NCBI GenBank assembly: GCA_029432795.1
Contig: JARNMJ010000031.1
Coordinates: 1-50,807, forward strand
Direction: 5' to 3'
Length of the DNA stretch: 50,807 bases
DNA from: Pontiellaceae bacterium B12219
GTDB lineage: Bacteria > Verrucomicrobiota > Kiritimatiellia > Kiritimatiellales > Pontiellaceae
A program made the position numbers and the translations under genes. Numbering within the stretch: position 1 is the first letter of the stretch; each line of letters starts with the position of its first letter. This document shows positions 25,788 to 33,970 of the stretch, piece by piece. The notes under the pieces were generated by a model, which was not told the DNA's origin, did not search any database, and saw nothing but the letters and a program-made list of their open reading frames with translations.

Positions 25788-26252
25788 TTAAAATACCTGA
25801 AGAATAATGCCTTCGAGGCCGGAGGGCAGCTCAACAAAGCCCGCTTCAATATTACCCATCAGTTTTGAGCCGAGCGGCGATTCGGGTGTGATAACGGTAA
25901 CGGTCCGCCCCTCCACCGTCACCTCCGTTCCGCCGCCGCAGTTGAGCAGCATATACAGATCGGTCTCTCCATCCAGATCCACTTCAGCAATCGCGCCGAT
26001 GTCGATTTCCTGACCCGAGAAATCTTCAATCGGCATCGCCTTCAATTCATCGAGCTGACGCTGAAGCTGCTGCACGTGGTTCGCATAGCCTTTCGCCAGA
26101 AAAGCCGCTTCGAACCCGGTCGTATCGCGCTGTTTCTCCGCGCCCACCGCACTGAATGCCGCTCCGGCATTCGACTGCACATTCGCCCGCGCCTGCCGCA
26201 CAAGCTCGTTTTCCAAGGTCTGGATCACCGCATTTAAAATGGTTTGTTTCAT
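25788..26252 (-). CDS. GreA/GreB-family elongation factor-like protein
   Basis: 154 residues. An N-terminal helical region (about 1-80) with coiled-coil character is followed by a beta-rich domain; TPESPLGSKLMGN (about 125-137) matches the SPLG block of the GreA/GreB C-terminal domain. Gre proteins enter the RNA polymerase channel and help cut backtracked RNA; the divergent N-terminus leaves the precise role open. Its first 14 codons are exactly repeated at 27033-27075, on the far side of the MntA/HepT pair. Before that insertion the gene probably began at a GTG (27076) overlapping the stop of the 63-residue upstream gene. Confidence 0.75.
   Translation of the reverse strand: MKQTILNAVIQTLENELVRQARANVQSNAGAAFSAVGAEKQRDTTGFEAAFLAKGYANHVQQLQRQLDELKAMPIEDFSGQEIDIGAIAEVDLDGETDLYMLLNCGGGTEVTVEGRTVTVITPESPLGSKLMGNIEAGFVELPSGLEGIILQVF
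26209..26251. repeat. 43-bp direct repeat, copy 1 (start of GreA-like gene)
   Basis: Identical over 43 bp to 27033-27075. This copy holds the working start of the GreA-like gene, with ATG at 26252. It includes one dispersed palindrome (26211-26225). The flanking bases differ (G/A before, T/C after), which marks the repeat limits. Confidence 0.97.
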
Positions 26253-26300
26253 ACAGATAGATCTTTATTCTTAACTGTCTTAACGCTGAACCAGCCTGCT

Positions 26301-26600
26301 TTAGTTTAAAGAAAGGATTTCGTAGTTTGCCTCAATGACGGCTCGAAATTCCGGGGTAATCGCATGCCAATCGAGCACATCAATCTGAATGGGCAAATCA
26401 GATTCTTCAAATGCTTCCCGAATGTCTGCAAGGGTTAAAAAATTCAGTTTGTCAGGTCCGACAATCGCAAGATCCAGATCCGACCAGGACTTTTCCGTTC
26501 CCCGAACTCTGGAACCGAAAGCCCGAATTTCACAGGACGGAACATAGTCCGCCAGAATCCGCCGGACGGTATTCAGATGATTCTCTGCCAGGTTAATCAT
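26301..26600 (-). CDS. mntA: MntA-like minimal nucleotidyltransferase antitoxin
   Basis: 99 residues. The polymerase-beta-type motif GSX10DXD is complete: GSRVRG through SDLDLAI (about residues 29-44), and a third acidic site is in IQIDVLDW. MntA proteins neutralise the HEPN toxin HepT by adding AMP units to it (type VII toxin-antitoxin). Its start overlaps the end of hepT by 8 bp, so the two are coupled in the usual toxin-first order. Both lie within a segment bounded by a 43-bp direct repeat. Confidence 0.92.
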   Translation of the reverse strand: MINLAENHLNTVRRILADYVPSCEIRAFGSRVRGTEKSWSDLDLAIVGPDKLNFLTLADIREAFEESDLPIQIDVLDWHAITPEFRAVIEANYEILSLN

Positions 26601-27006
26601 TGCGGGCCGTTATCCTGGAAAGCACATCCATTGAAGCCGGCAGAAAGGCCTGTGCCACACTGAATACATCATTTACCGTTTCAACATTATAGGTATGTGA
26701 GGTTTCGTTTCTGGATTTATGAAATACCATCCAGCCCTCCACATCATCAATCAACCGGTTTTCATGGCACAGACGGAAAAGCTGGCGACGCGATACACCA
26801 TCAACTTCCTCAGCGCTCACATTGGCCTCCAGCCAACGTTTCATCATTTTCCAGCATTGTTCATAAGCCACTTCAAAATTCTGCACAACACCGGCACGCA
26901 AGGTTGCCATCAGATCTTCATCGCCGCCCGCCTGCTCCTTTGCAACGCGCAAAGACCGTTCCAGTGCCGCAATTGCCTTTTCAAGACTGATTAACTCAAG
27001 TGCCAT
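26593..27006 (-). CDS. hepT: HepT-like HEPN RNase toxin
   Basis: 137 residues, all helical, of the HI0074/HepT group. The RX4HXY active site is intact: RNETSHTY near residue 98. In this family it cuts RNA unless AMPylated by MntA. A good AGGAG site lies 7 bp before the ATG and directly follows the stop codon (27020-27022) of the truncated leader reading frame, so ribosomes finishing that leader could restart here. The N-terminal 40 residues contain the long helix EKAIAALERSLRVAKEQAGG. Confidence 0.92.
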   Translation of the reverse strand: MALELISLEKAIAALERSLRVAKEQAGGDEDLMATLRAGVVQNFEVAYEQCWKMMKRWLEANVSAEEVDGVSRRQLFRLCHENRLIDDVEGWMVFHKSRNETSHTYNVETVNDVFSVAQAFLPASMDVLSRITARND

Positions 27007-27019
27007 AGCCTATCTCCTG

Positions 27020-27076
27020 TCAAACCATCGAATTTTCCAAGGTCTGGATCACCGCATTTAAAATGGTTTGTTTCAC
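27020..27076 (-). pseudogene. truncated original 5' end of the GreA-like gene
   Basis: A GTG at 27076 opens 14 codons identical to the GreA-like start, then four codons not shared with it and a TGA (27020-27022). The GTG overlaps the TGA of the upstream 63-residue gene as GTGA, a usual translational coupling. This suggests that the gene first started here and that the toxin-antitoxin segment entered later. Confidence 0.75.
27033..27075. repeat. 43-bp direct repeat, copy 2
   Basis: Exact copy of 26209-26251, 824 bp away start to start. Together the copies frame mntA and hepT. One dispersed palindrome (27035-27049) is inside. Confidence 0.97.
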
Positions 27077-27264
27077 GGTTCGTAATCGAGCAGTTCGGCG
27101 CCTTTGATCAGGCGGCAGAATTCTTTTTTGGTGACGAGGTGCGTGGTGCCCTCGCCCGTAACCGGATCCGTCATGATTTTGTAACTGACGGCTAAACGCG
27201 CGAGTTCACAGACGCGGATATACTCGTCGCCCTTTTTATAAAGTTGGTTCTGTTGTAATTTCAT
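27073..27264 (-). CDS. small conserved-looking hypothetical protein
   Basis: 63 residues (MKLQQNQLYKKGDEYIRV at the start), with a basic, beta-rich first half and a C-terminal VTKKEFCRLIKGAELLDYEP. I do not recognise a family. An in-frame extension to 27366 exists but would run into the end of the upstream gene, so the ATG at 27264 is preferred. Its stop TGA overlaps the GTG of the truncated GreA-like leader. Confidence 0.65.
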   Translation of the reverse strand: MKLQQNQLYKKGDEYIRVCELARLAVSYKIMTDPVTGEGTTHLVTKKEFCRLIKGAELLDYEP

Positions 27265-27322
27265 GCCGCGTATGTAGCACGATCCCCCGAACGACTCCAC
27301 GAAATTGGCATTGAAAACAGAA

Positions 27323-29041
27323 TCACTTAAAAATTGAATCGAAGCCCATGGCGGATTCAGAGGCAAATTCGGGAATGGCTTTTTTGCCGAAACGTTTAAA
27401 AAGCGGGTAGCAGAAAGACAGAATATTCAGCGTTACGATCCGATCGAACAGGCGATACCCATGCTCCCCGCGAAAGAACATTCTGAGCATCAGATTCAAA
27501 TGCGACCGCCGCAGTTTAAACGCAGAAAAATCAAGCATCAGCGTATAGCGCGGTTCCGCATAATTGGCTTCATAGTCGACTTTCAGCTGAATCAGGCGTT
27601 TTTCCAGTTCCGGGGTGAAATCGAGGAAATAGTATTCACGCACGGTGGCAATAATTTCAAACGTGTCATATTGAAATTTAAGATCTTCCACCGGCAATCC
27701 CAGCCTGGCGGCGAGTTCCTGCATCCGCTTGATTTTTCCCAATGCCTGGAAGCCCTGCTCCACCACCTTCTGCCCATCGGAAACATAGCAGCGCATAAAT
27801 TTGCGCATAAAGTGGTTCGCCACGATATGCCGCCAATACACCGAGACCAGCGGCGGCACCCGCAGGCGACGGAAATAAATCATACGCGAGGCAAAATCCT
27901 CGATATACAACAGCTCTTTAATCACCTCATCGGAAAGTTTCAGCAGTTCCTGCAGGGCCCGCCAATGCGGATCGGAATAGCGGTCGCGGTAATAGTCCTG
28001 AATGGCCTGATCGGCCGAGATGCCATCGCGAAACAGGCGTACCGTGACCAGCGTGTTGATTTCATTCCAGACCGCATTGTTGTCCAGAAATGTCAGACGT
28101 CGGAACCCACTCCACCCACCGGTCTGACTCCAGACGGAGATGCCGGCAATATTCTGCCCCACCAGTTGATTGCGGATTTTTTCATAATCCCAGCCGACGA
28201 AGGAGGGATATTCCCCGAACCCCTCGTATTCCCGGCGCGCCTGAAATTCCACCAGTTTCCGATGCCCGCCGCGAAAAAACAGCCGGCTCAGCGGAAGGTA
28301 GCGGAAGAAATCGGAGGCCCCGTATTTCATGGAAATGATAAAATGGTCGTTTTCCAATCCCTGGAAAACCGAATCAAAAGTTTCCGGATTCCAGATAATG
28401 TCGCCCACCCGGCCGACGCCGACGCTCCACGTTCTGAAAATCAGATTGCAGCCGAACTCCTCGAATACCGGAATCAGCGCCTCAATCATTTTGCGCGCCT
28501 GAGCCGGGCGTTTAATCACCATGCGGCTCTGAAAATCTCCAATCACATCCAGCCCGTCCGATTCTCCAATCCGGATGATGATTCCTCCAACGTTTGGAAA
28601 ATCGGTAAAGAGCTGTCGGCAGGCGGCGGCAGCAAATTTTCGCAGCTCGTCGGCGGAGGTTCCAATATGCCGCTCAATGGCATCATTGAAAAAAAGCAGA
28701 TCAGTCGTGATGTAAGGGCGCAAGCCGAACCCATCGGCAATTTCAAAAAGTTCGCTGAACAGCAGGCGGTATTCAAAAATTTTATGCGCCAAATCCGCAT
28801 CATAAAAATCGAAGATGCAGCAATGCGCCAGATCATCAAGCGTGATGGCGTTGTAGCCGGCCGCCGCCGCTTTTTCACAGAAGATTTTAAAATCGCGCCG
28901 GATCTGTTGGACCCGTCGGACATTCAGACCGTTGCCCTCTTCCAAATGCGAAAAAGGGACTTTGGACCAGTTGATAACGTCCCGGTCATACTCCCTGAAA
29001 AACGGCGCAATGCCATCAATTAAAAACAGTTCCATGGGCAC
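27323..29041 (-). CDS. putative TIM-barrel glycoside hydrolase-like protein
   Basis: 572 residues without signal peptide. The N-terminal 350 residues look like a TIM barrel: YNAITLDDL, IIIRIGESDGLDV (acidic residues at a strand end), LIFRTWSVGVG and ISMKYGASDFFRYLPLSRL. The second half is helical. The pattern recalls GH67 alpha-glucuronidase-like barrels, but I cannot fix the family or the catalytic pair. It lies 9 bp downstream of the TPR gene that closes the TonB operon and may be transcribed with it. Confidence 0.55.
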   Translation of the reverse strand: MPMELFLIDGIAPFFREYDRDVINWSKVPFSHLEEGNGLNVRRVQQIRRDFKIFCEKAAAAGYNAITLDDLAHCCIFDFYDADLAHKIFEYRLLFSELFEIADGFGLRPYITTDLLFFNDAIERHIGTSADELRKFAAAACRQLFTDFPNVGGIIIRIGESDGLDVIGDFQSRMVIKRPAQARKMIEALIPVFEEFGCNLIFRTWSVGVGRVGDIIWNPETFDSVFQGLENDHFIISMKYGASDFFRYLPLSRLFFRGGHRKLVEFQARREYEGFGEYPSFVGWDYEKIRNQLVGQNIAGISVWSQTGGWSGFRRLTFLDNNAVWNEINTLVTVRLFRDGISADQAIQDYYRDRYSDPHWRALQELLKLSDEVIKELLYIEDFASRMIYFRRLRVPPLVSVYWRHIVANHFMRKFMRCYVSDGQKVVEQGFQALGKIKRMQELAARLGLPVEDLKFQYDTFEIIATVREYYFLDFTPELEKRLIQLKVDYEANYAEPRYTLMLDFSAFKLRRSHLNLMLRMFFRGEHGYRLFDRIVTLNILSFCYPLFKRFGKKAIPEFASESAMGFDSIFK

Positions 29042-29050
29042 CTGAATGGA

Positions 29051-30577
29051 CTACCCGCGCGTTTTGGCAATGCGTTCAACTTGTTTCACGTAATCCTGAA
29101 TATCGGAACGGGGCTTGAGTTCGTAGGCGCGGCGCAGCAGCGGAAGCGCGTCTACATATTTCGCCTGACCGACCAGCAGCTGCCCATGATACAACTTGGC
29201 TTCCGCTTCAAACTTTTCAATTCCGGCGGCGCGTTCATAATAGAAAATTGCTTTTTCCGGCGTATTCCGTCCGTAGTGCTGGGCCAGCAGAATCAACGCT
29301 TCACCATCCAGCGGATCCACCTCAACGGCTTCCTCCAGAATCGCCACCACCTCTTCGCTGCCCCCTTCAGCAACGGCCACACGGGCCTGCAGTTTCAACA
29401 GCTCTTTCAGATCGGTCTGATCCAGCGCACTTTTCCGTTCGGCCACACGGTTGAGGAGGCGCTTCGATTGTTCCAGCGATCCGCGGGAAGCCAGAATTTT
29501 GGCCGCACGCAACGGCTTGGCCGGATTGTTTCCATTATCCAGTTCAAAAGAACGCAGGTAGGCATCGGCCGCCATATCCCAATGCTCTTCGTTCACATAG
29601 ATATCGCCCAGCATGGTCATGCTTTCCGCGGTTGCCTGGCCCATGGCATTGACATATTCATAATTTTCAGCCGCGCGCATCGGCTGTTTAAGGCCCAGAT
29701 AGGCGTTGGCCTGCAGCAGCCAGAAATCGCCGTTGTCCGGTTTCTTTTCCAGCAGAATATTGCAAAGGCTGACGGCATCGCCGAATTTCTGCTGCTTGAA
29801 AAAGCTGCGCGCCAGCCCCAGCTGCCAATCGATGGTTTCCGGATCGAGCAGAATCGCCTGGCGGTAAGCCGACTCGGCACAAAGCTGATTTTCGGTTGAC
29901 CCGTAGGCAAACCCGAGCAGCCCGTAGGCAATCCCGGAATGCCCCCCCAGATCAATGGTTTTGGTGAGGTATGGAATGGCCTTCTTGAAGTCCCCGTTGC
30001 GCACATGAATCAATCCGGCATTTTTATAGGCGCGGCGAAAGTTCGGAAACTGCTTAATCGCTTCGTCGTACCAATAAAGCGCATCATTGAGTTTATCCTG
30101 CTGGAAATAGATATTCGCCAGCGTGAATTCAAACGTGGCAGACGACGATTCCTTGCAGTTTTTCAGCAACAGCTTTTCCGCTTTTTCCGTATCGTCATCT
30201 TCCGACATGGCATCGAGAATTTTCTGCATCTGTTCGTATTCAACCGCCGTCAGTTTCGGTTCAATATCGGTATTCACCCCATAGCTGGCCATGAACTGTT
30301 TCTGAAAAGCGTCTTCGTCCCAGATGGAAAGATCTTCAATCTTTTTCGGCTTCGTGTTCACCATCGATTCCGGCGGATTACGAATGGTTCCCATGTCCGG
30401 CAGCGCATTGATGAAATCCTGCATTTCATTGGCACCGGCCACTCCGGCCATCAACAGGACACTTAAGAAGTACATTTTTTTTGAACCGCTAAAGAGCGCA
30501 GAGAACGCGAAAGCTGAGGTTTCCCTGTGATCTTTGCGCTCTTTCGCGGTTAATATATTCAGTTGTTTCATTTTCAT
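29051..30577 (-). CDS. TPR-repeat protein of TonB2-type operon
   Basis: 508 residues from the ATG at 30577, which has AGGAA 6 bp upstream. A second in-frame Met (30475) begins a normal signal peptide, MYFLSVLLMAGVAGANE, but lacks a ribosome binding site. The 34 residues between are encoded by a hairpin repeat (30484-30551), so the repeat probably entered between the ribosome binding site and signal peptide; the mature protein may be the same. The rest is TPR motifs (KLNDALYWYDEAIKQFPNF, KAIFYYERAAGIEKFEAEAK). TonB2-type operons commonly end with such a TPR protein. Confidence 0.82.
   Translation of the reverse strand: MKMKQLNILTAKERKDHRETSAFAFSALFSGSKKMYFLSVLLMAGVAGANEMQDFINALPDMGTIRNPPESMVNTKPKKIEDLSIWDEDAFQKQFMASYGVNTDIEPKLTAVEYEQMQKILDAMSEDDDTEKAEKLLLKNCKESSSATFEFTLANIYFQQDKLNDALYWYDEAIKQFPNFRRAYKNAGLIHVRNGDFKKAIPYLTKTIDLGGHSGIAYGLLGFAYGSTENQLCAESAYRQAILLDPETIDWQLGLARSFFKQQKFGDAVSLCNILLEKKPDNGDFWLLQANAYLGLKQPMRAAENYEYVNAMGQATAESMTMLGDIYVNEEHWDMAADAYLRSFELDNGNNPAKPLRAAKILASRGSLEQSKRLLNRVAERKSALDQTDLKELLKLQARVAVAEGGSEEVVAILEEAVEVDPLDGEALILLAQHYGRNTPEKAIFYYERAAGIEKFEAEAKLYHGQLLVGQAKYVDALPLLRRAYELKPRSDIQDYVKQVERIAKTRG
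30484..30551. repeat. hairpin repeat inside an N-terminal coding region
   Basis: Arms AACCGCTAAAGAGCGCAGAG (30484) and its inverted copy ending CTTTCGCGGTT (30551) match at about 18 of 20 positions. It lies within the first 34 codons of the TPR gene. It resembles the hairpins at 24833 and 25715. Confidence 0.8.
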
Positions 30578-30586
30578 AGTTCGTTC

Positions 30587-31246
30587 CTACTTTTGGAAAG
30601 TGATCGGCACGCGCATCCGGAACTGGACGGCTTTGCCTTTACGTTTACCCGGTTCAAATTTCCACTGCTTAACCGCCTTCAATGCGGGATTGTTAAAGGA
30701 AGGATGCGTAGATTTCTGCACCTTTAAATCGCGCGGCCGGCCGGACTGGTCGACCACGAATAAAATATAGACAGTTCCCTGCATTCCTTTACGGGCCAGC
30801 TCGGGCGGATAGATCGGCGCGGGCTGATACACCACGCGCGGTTTCTGGTCGAGATCCGACAGCGAAAAGATGGCATCCACATCGTTCCCTTTTCCGGCTA
30901 CGCCATCGAGGTTGATGGAAAAATCGCCGCCGCCGAACCCGCCGTCGCCCGGATTCAAAGCCAGCTCAAGCTGGGAAAGATCCAACGGTGCGGCATCCAC
31001 CGCCGGGGGCGGAGGCGGCTGTTCTTCCGGCTCCGGCTCTTCCTCTTCCTCCATCGGAGGCGGAGGCGGGGGCGGCACATTGGCCACCTCCACCGAACGA
31101 ATCGTCAGATCCTTGCCAGGCGGTTTGGTGATTACCTGCAGAATGGGCAGCAGCATGAAAAAACAGAACGTCAGTCCCAGCCCCAGTCCAAGACTGGCGG
31201 ACTGGCGAAGAACCGAACGAAAAAATCTGGCGAGCGTTTCCAACAC
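30587..31246 (-). CDS. tonB: TonB energy transducer
   Basis: 219 residues. A cytoplasmic N-terminus, one membrane helix (GLGLGLTFCFFMLLPILQVI, about 19-38), then a Pro/Glu-rich linker (PPPPPPP and EEEEEPEPEE around 58-78) that spans the periplasm, and a TonB C-terminal domain (about 135-219) with YPPELARKGMQGTVYILFVV and WKFEPGKRKGKAV. It carries proton-motive energy from ExbB/ExbD to outer-membrane receptors such as the one at 34788. The stop is a TAG. A dispersed palindrome overlaps the last codons (30584-30598). Confidence 0.93.
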   Translation of the reverse strand: MLETLARFFRSVLRQSASLGLGLGLTFCFFMLLPILQVITKPPGKDLTIRSVEVANVPPPPPPPMEEEEEPEPEEQPPPPPAVDAAPLDLSQLELALNPGDGGFGGGDFSINLDGVAGKGNDVDAIFSLSDLDQKPRVVYQPAPIYPPELARKGMQGTVYILFVVDQSGRPRDLKVQKSTHPSFNNPALKAVKQWKFEPGKRKGKAVQFRMRVPITFQK

Positions 31247-31249
31247 AAT

Positions 31250-31660
31250 CTACCCCTGATTTTTGAGGGTGGCGATGCTCACCTTCACGGCACCGGCCAG
31301 CTTGGCTTCGTCGATCACGCGGACCATCAGGCCCGACATCACATTCTGATCGGCCTGAATGATGACCGGCACTTCTTCCTTCTGCATCATCCGTTTCACC
31401 AGCGGGCGAATTCCACTGATTCCGATTTCATTTCCGCCATACACAATTTCTCCGTTTCCGGTGATCGCAATCATGATGCTGGTTTTCTCCAACTGGACCG
31501 ATGAAGCCGCCTGAGGTTTATCCACCTCCACGCCGGTTTCCTCCACAAAGGTGGTGGTCACGATGAAGAAAATGAGAAGAATGAAAACACAGTCAATCAG
31601 CGGGGAAATATCCACCACTGCTTCGGTATCGTCGTCCGAACTGCTTTTAAAACGAGCCAT
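31250..31660 (-). CDS. exbD: ExbD of TonB2-type system
   Basis: 136 residues with one membrane helix and the conserved Asp (SPLIDCVFILLIFFIVTT). The periplasmic part has EEVPVIIQADQNV and ends at VKVSIATLKNQG. It lies 3 bp upstream of tonB and follows exbB after a 138-bp gap without a visible gene. It forms the proton-motive complex with the ExbB at 31799. Confidence 0.93.
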   Translation of the reverse strand: MARFKSSSDDDTEAVVDISPLIDCVFILLIFFIVTTTFVEETGVEVDKPQAASSVQLEKTSIMIAITGNGEIVYGGNEIGISGIRPLVKRMMQKEEVPVIIQADQNVMSGLMVRVIDEAKLAGAVKVSIATLKNQG

Positions 31661-31798
31661 TGTTTATACTCCGTAAATTGAAAGATGAAGGTTGAAATCA
31701 GAACAATGAAACTCGACCCGACGGCGCTGTGGCATCTATTGAGGCAAACGCCGAATGAGTTCCGTTTTCTTCTTTCATCATTCCTCTTTTTTCTTTGC

Positions 31799-32425
31799 CT
31801 AAGCGGCTTTGGCCGCGTGTTGGCTTTCTTTAAAAATCCGTTGAGAACACACCGTGTTCAGGTGTGCTAGGAAGGCCTTATACTGCTGGTGTTCCCGTCC
31901 GAGTTTGTACTGAAAAATCAGGCCTGGAAGCGCGATGAGCAATCCGGTTTCGGTGGTGATCAAGGCTTCCGAAATCCCGGAGGCCACCATGCCCATGGTT
32001 TTGTCGCCGCCCGCTCCGGTGGCCAGAGCGGCAAAGGTGGCGAGCATACCGGTCACGGTGCCGAGCAGCCCGAGCAGCGGCGCAATGCTCACACAGGTCT
32101 GCATCACTTTCAGGTCGCGGTTAATCGGAGCAATTTCAGTTTGGTTCAGCTCATCAAAGAAAATATTGATCTCTTTGAGCGTATTGGCGCTCATCACAAA
32201 CCGGATCATCCGCCCGACGGGACCGCGGCCTTTTTCCGGCTCTTTGACCCAGCGCTTCATTTTCTTTTCGGTAACGTAGAGGTAGCCCTTTTCCCGAATG
32301 CGGAAAAAGATACTGGACCCCATATAGAAAATGATCAGGGCATCCACGGCCAGCGCGATCATCGCCCATCCGCCGGAAGCCCAGATGGCAAGGGCCTGTT
32401 CCCAAATTGTTTTTGTCTCTTCCAT
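31799..32425 (-). CDS. exbB: ExbB of TonB2-type system
   Basis: 208 residues with three hydrophobic segments. The first is AIWASGGWAMIALAVDALIIFY (as positions about 13-34), then the signature SIAPLLGLLGTVTGMLATFAAL and EALITTETGLLIALPGLIF. It has no signal peptide and is shorter than the other ExbB-like protein (3780), as expected of ExbB2 in TonB2 loci. It is 34 bp downstream of the TtpC-like gene; the gap contains a GTGCGTAA fragment like the heptamer region at 13.9 kb. Confidence 0.92.
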   Translation of the reverse strand: MEETKTIWEQALAIWASGGWAMIALAVDALIIFYMGSSIFFRIREKGYLYVTEKKMKRWVKEPEKGRGPVGRMIRFVMSANTLKEINIFFDELNQTEIAPINRDLKVMQTCVSIAPLLGLLGTVTGMLATFAALATGAGGDKTMGMVASGISEALITTETGLLIALPGLIFQYKLGREHQQYKAFLAHLNTVCSQRIFKESQHAAKAA

Positions 32426-32459
32426 AGTGCGTAATCCGTGAAACGTGAGGCGCGATTAA

Positions 32460-33932
32460 TTACGCAGGAACGGGTTCGAGTTCAGCAACGGCGGCTTCCG
32501 CTTCCGGCGGTTCTTCAACAGAACGCGTGGCGCGGTTCATGAAGAGAATCGCAATCTGTTCCATCGTGTCGGTAATGCGTTTGGCCTTGCGGGTGAGGAA
32601 GGCACTGAGCACCAATGCGGAGATGGCCACCACCAGCCCCAGTTCGGTTGTGATGAGCGCCTCGGAAATTCCGCCCGACAGTGTTTTCACATCGCCCGAA
32701 CCAAACACGGTAATCAGCTTAAAGGTGTTGATAATCCCGGTCACCGTGCCGAGCAGCCCCATCAGCGGAGCGGTGGAAGCACAGATTGCCAGCACCGGCG
32801 TGAGCTTGGTAACCTTCATGCGGGTCGTCAGCATTTCTTCATACATGACTTCTTCCACCAGATCTTTCGGCTCATTGATGTGTTCAATGCCGACGGTGAG
32901 CATCGCGGCGGTCGGGCCTTTCAGTTTTTTGATTTCGGCAGCGGCTGTTGCATGGTCGTTCTCGAGCATGGCCCGCAGCACCGGCTGAACAGCCTTTTCC
33001 GAGGTCTTCGGAATGGCGGAAAGCTGAATCCATTTGATGAGTGCAATCACGACACTGAGCCCGAACATGCCGAGAATGACATACGCCACCATGCCGCCTT
33101 TTTGAATATGCTCCTTAAACGACTCCTGGGTCTCTTCAATTTTGCGGGCGTTTCCAAGGCTTGGATCAAACGGAAAGAGGCCGCCCTTTGCGGCCACGGC
33201 GGAGGCCGTCATTTCCGCATTTGCGAGATCAGCAAAAGGCAGAACGGTGGGTTCCAGCGAGCCGAGGCGTTGTTCCGCAATCCCGGAAAGCGAACCGTCG
33301 TTCGCGGCAAACAAAGCAATGGGACCGATCAGCAGAAATTCGCCCTGCTTAACCAGACCGTCTTCCCCGGCTGCGGTACCCGAAAAGGCATCGCCGCCGA
33401 CAACCGATTGCAACCGGGCAATCGACGCTTCCACCAACGCGGTCTGCTCAACAAAAATCTCCTCATCGGAAAGGTTGCTGTTATCCGGCGCAAGAATCGC
33501 GGACTGAACAACGTCTTCGTATTGATCCAGTTCAGCAATATGTAAACGCGTTTCAAAGTTGCGGGTATATTCGCCGAGCAGGCTGGAAATATAACTGATC
33601 TCTCCTTTGCGTGCTTTAATGTCTGCACGCAGATTATTGAGATCCAGATTTCGACTGTCGAGCTGGCGTGTAATCTTCTGGTTTTCAAGCCGCACATCCA
33701 GCACTTCGTCTTCCAGGGCATTCAGCCCCTTGACCATCGGCAGTTTTTCTTTGGCGATGGTTTTCCGAACATTGGAAAGTTCCTGCAGGCTGGCTTCGAG
33801 CTTCTGCTGCATTTCGGTTTGTGAATCGGCAAACGTGTACATGGCAAACAGGCCGAGCACACAAACCGTGAAAATAAGTATCCGTTCAATTCGGTTACGG
33901 CGTTGGGTGAAATAAAATCCAATATCGTTCAT
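32460..33932 (-). CDS. TtpC-like MotA/TolQ protein with periplasmic coiled coil
   Basis: 490 residues. An N-terminal membrane helix (ERILIFTVCVLGLFAMYTF, about 16-34) leads to a long periplasmic coiled coil (about 40-130) and a linker region. The MotA/TolQ/ExbB module starts near 290 with VAYVILGMFGLSVVIALI; ASTAPLMGLLGTVTGIINT and EALITTELGLVVAISALVL follow. This design is that of TtpC, an extra protein needed by the Vibrio TonB2 system, which joins ExbB2, ExbD2 and TonB2 in the inner membrane. The gene order here (DUF3450, TtpC, ExbB, ExbD, TonB, TPR) is the same as in gammaproteobacterial loci I know. Confidence 0.9.
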   Translation of the reverse strand: MNDIGFYFTQRRNRIERILIFTVCVLGLFAMYTFADSQTEMQQKLEASLQELSNVRKTIAKEKLPMVKGLNALEDEVLDVRLENQKITRQLDSRNLDLNNLRADIKARKGEISYISSLLGEYTRNFETRLHIAELDQYEDVVQSAILAPDNSNLSDEEIFVEQTALVEASIARLQSVVGGDAFSGTAAGEDGLVKQGEFLLIGPIALFAANDGSLSGIAEQRLGSLEPTVLPFADLANAEMTASAVAAKGGLFPFDPSLGNARKIEETQESFKEHIQKGGMVAYVILGMFGLSVVIALIKWIQLSAIPKTSEKAVQPVLRAMLENDHATAAAEIKKLKGPTAAMLTVGIEHINEPKDLVEEVMYEEMLTTRMKVTKLTPVLAICASTAPLMGLLGTVTGIINTFKLITVFGSGDVKTLSGGISEALITTELGLVVAISALVLSAFLTRKAKRITDTMEQIAILFMNRATRSVEEPPEAEAAVAELEPVPA

Positions 33933-33970
33933 CTGATGTCCTATGTGTTCAAACGTGAATTAAAAATGGG

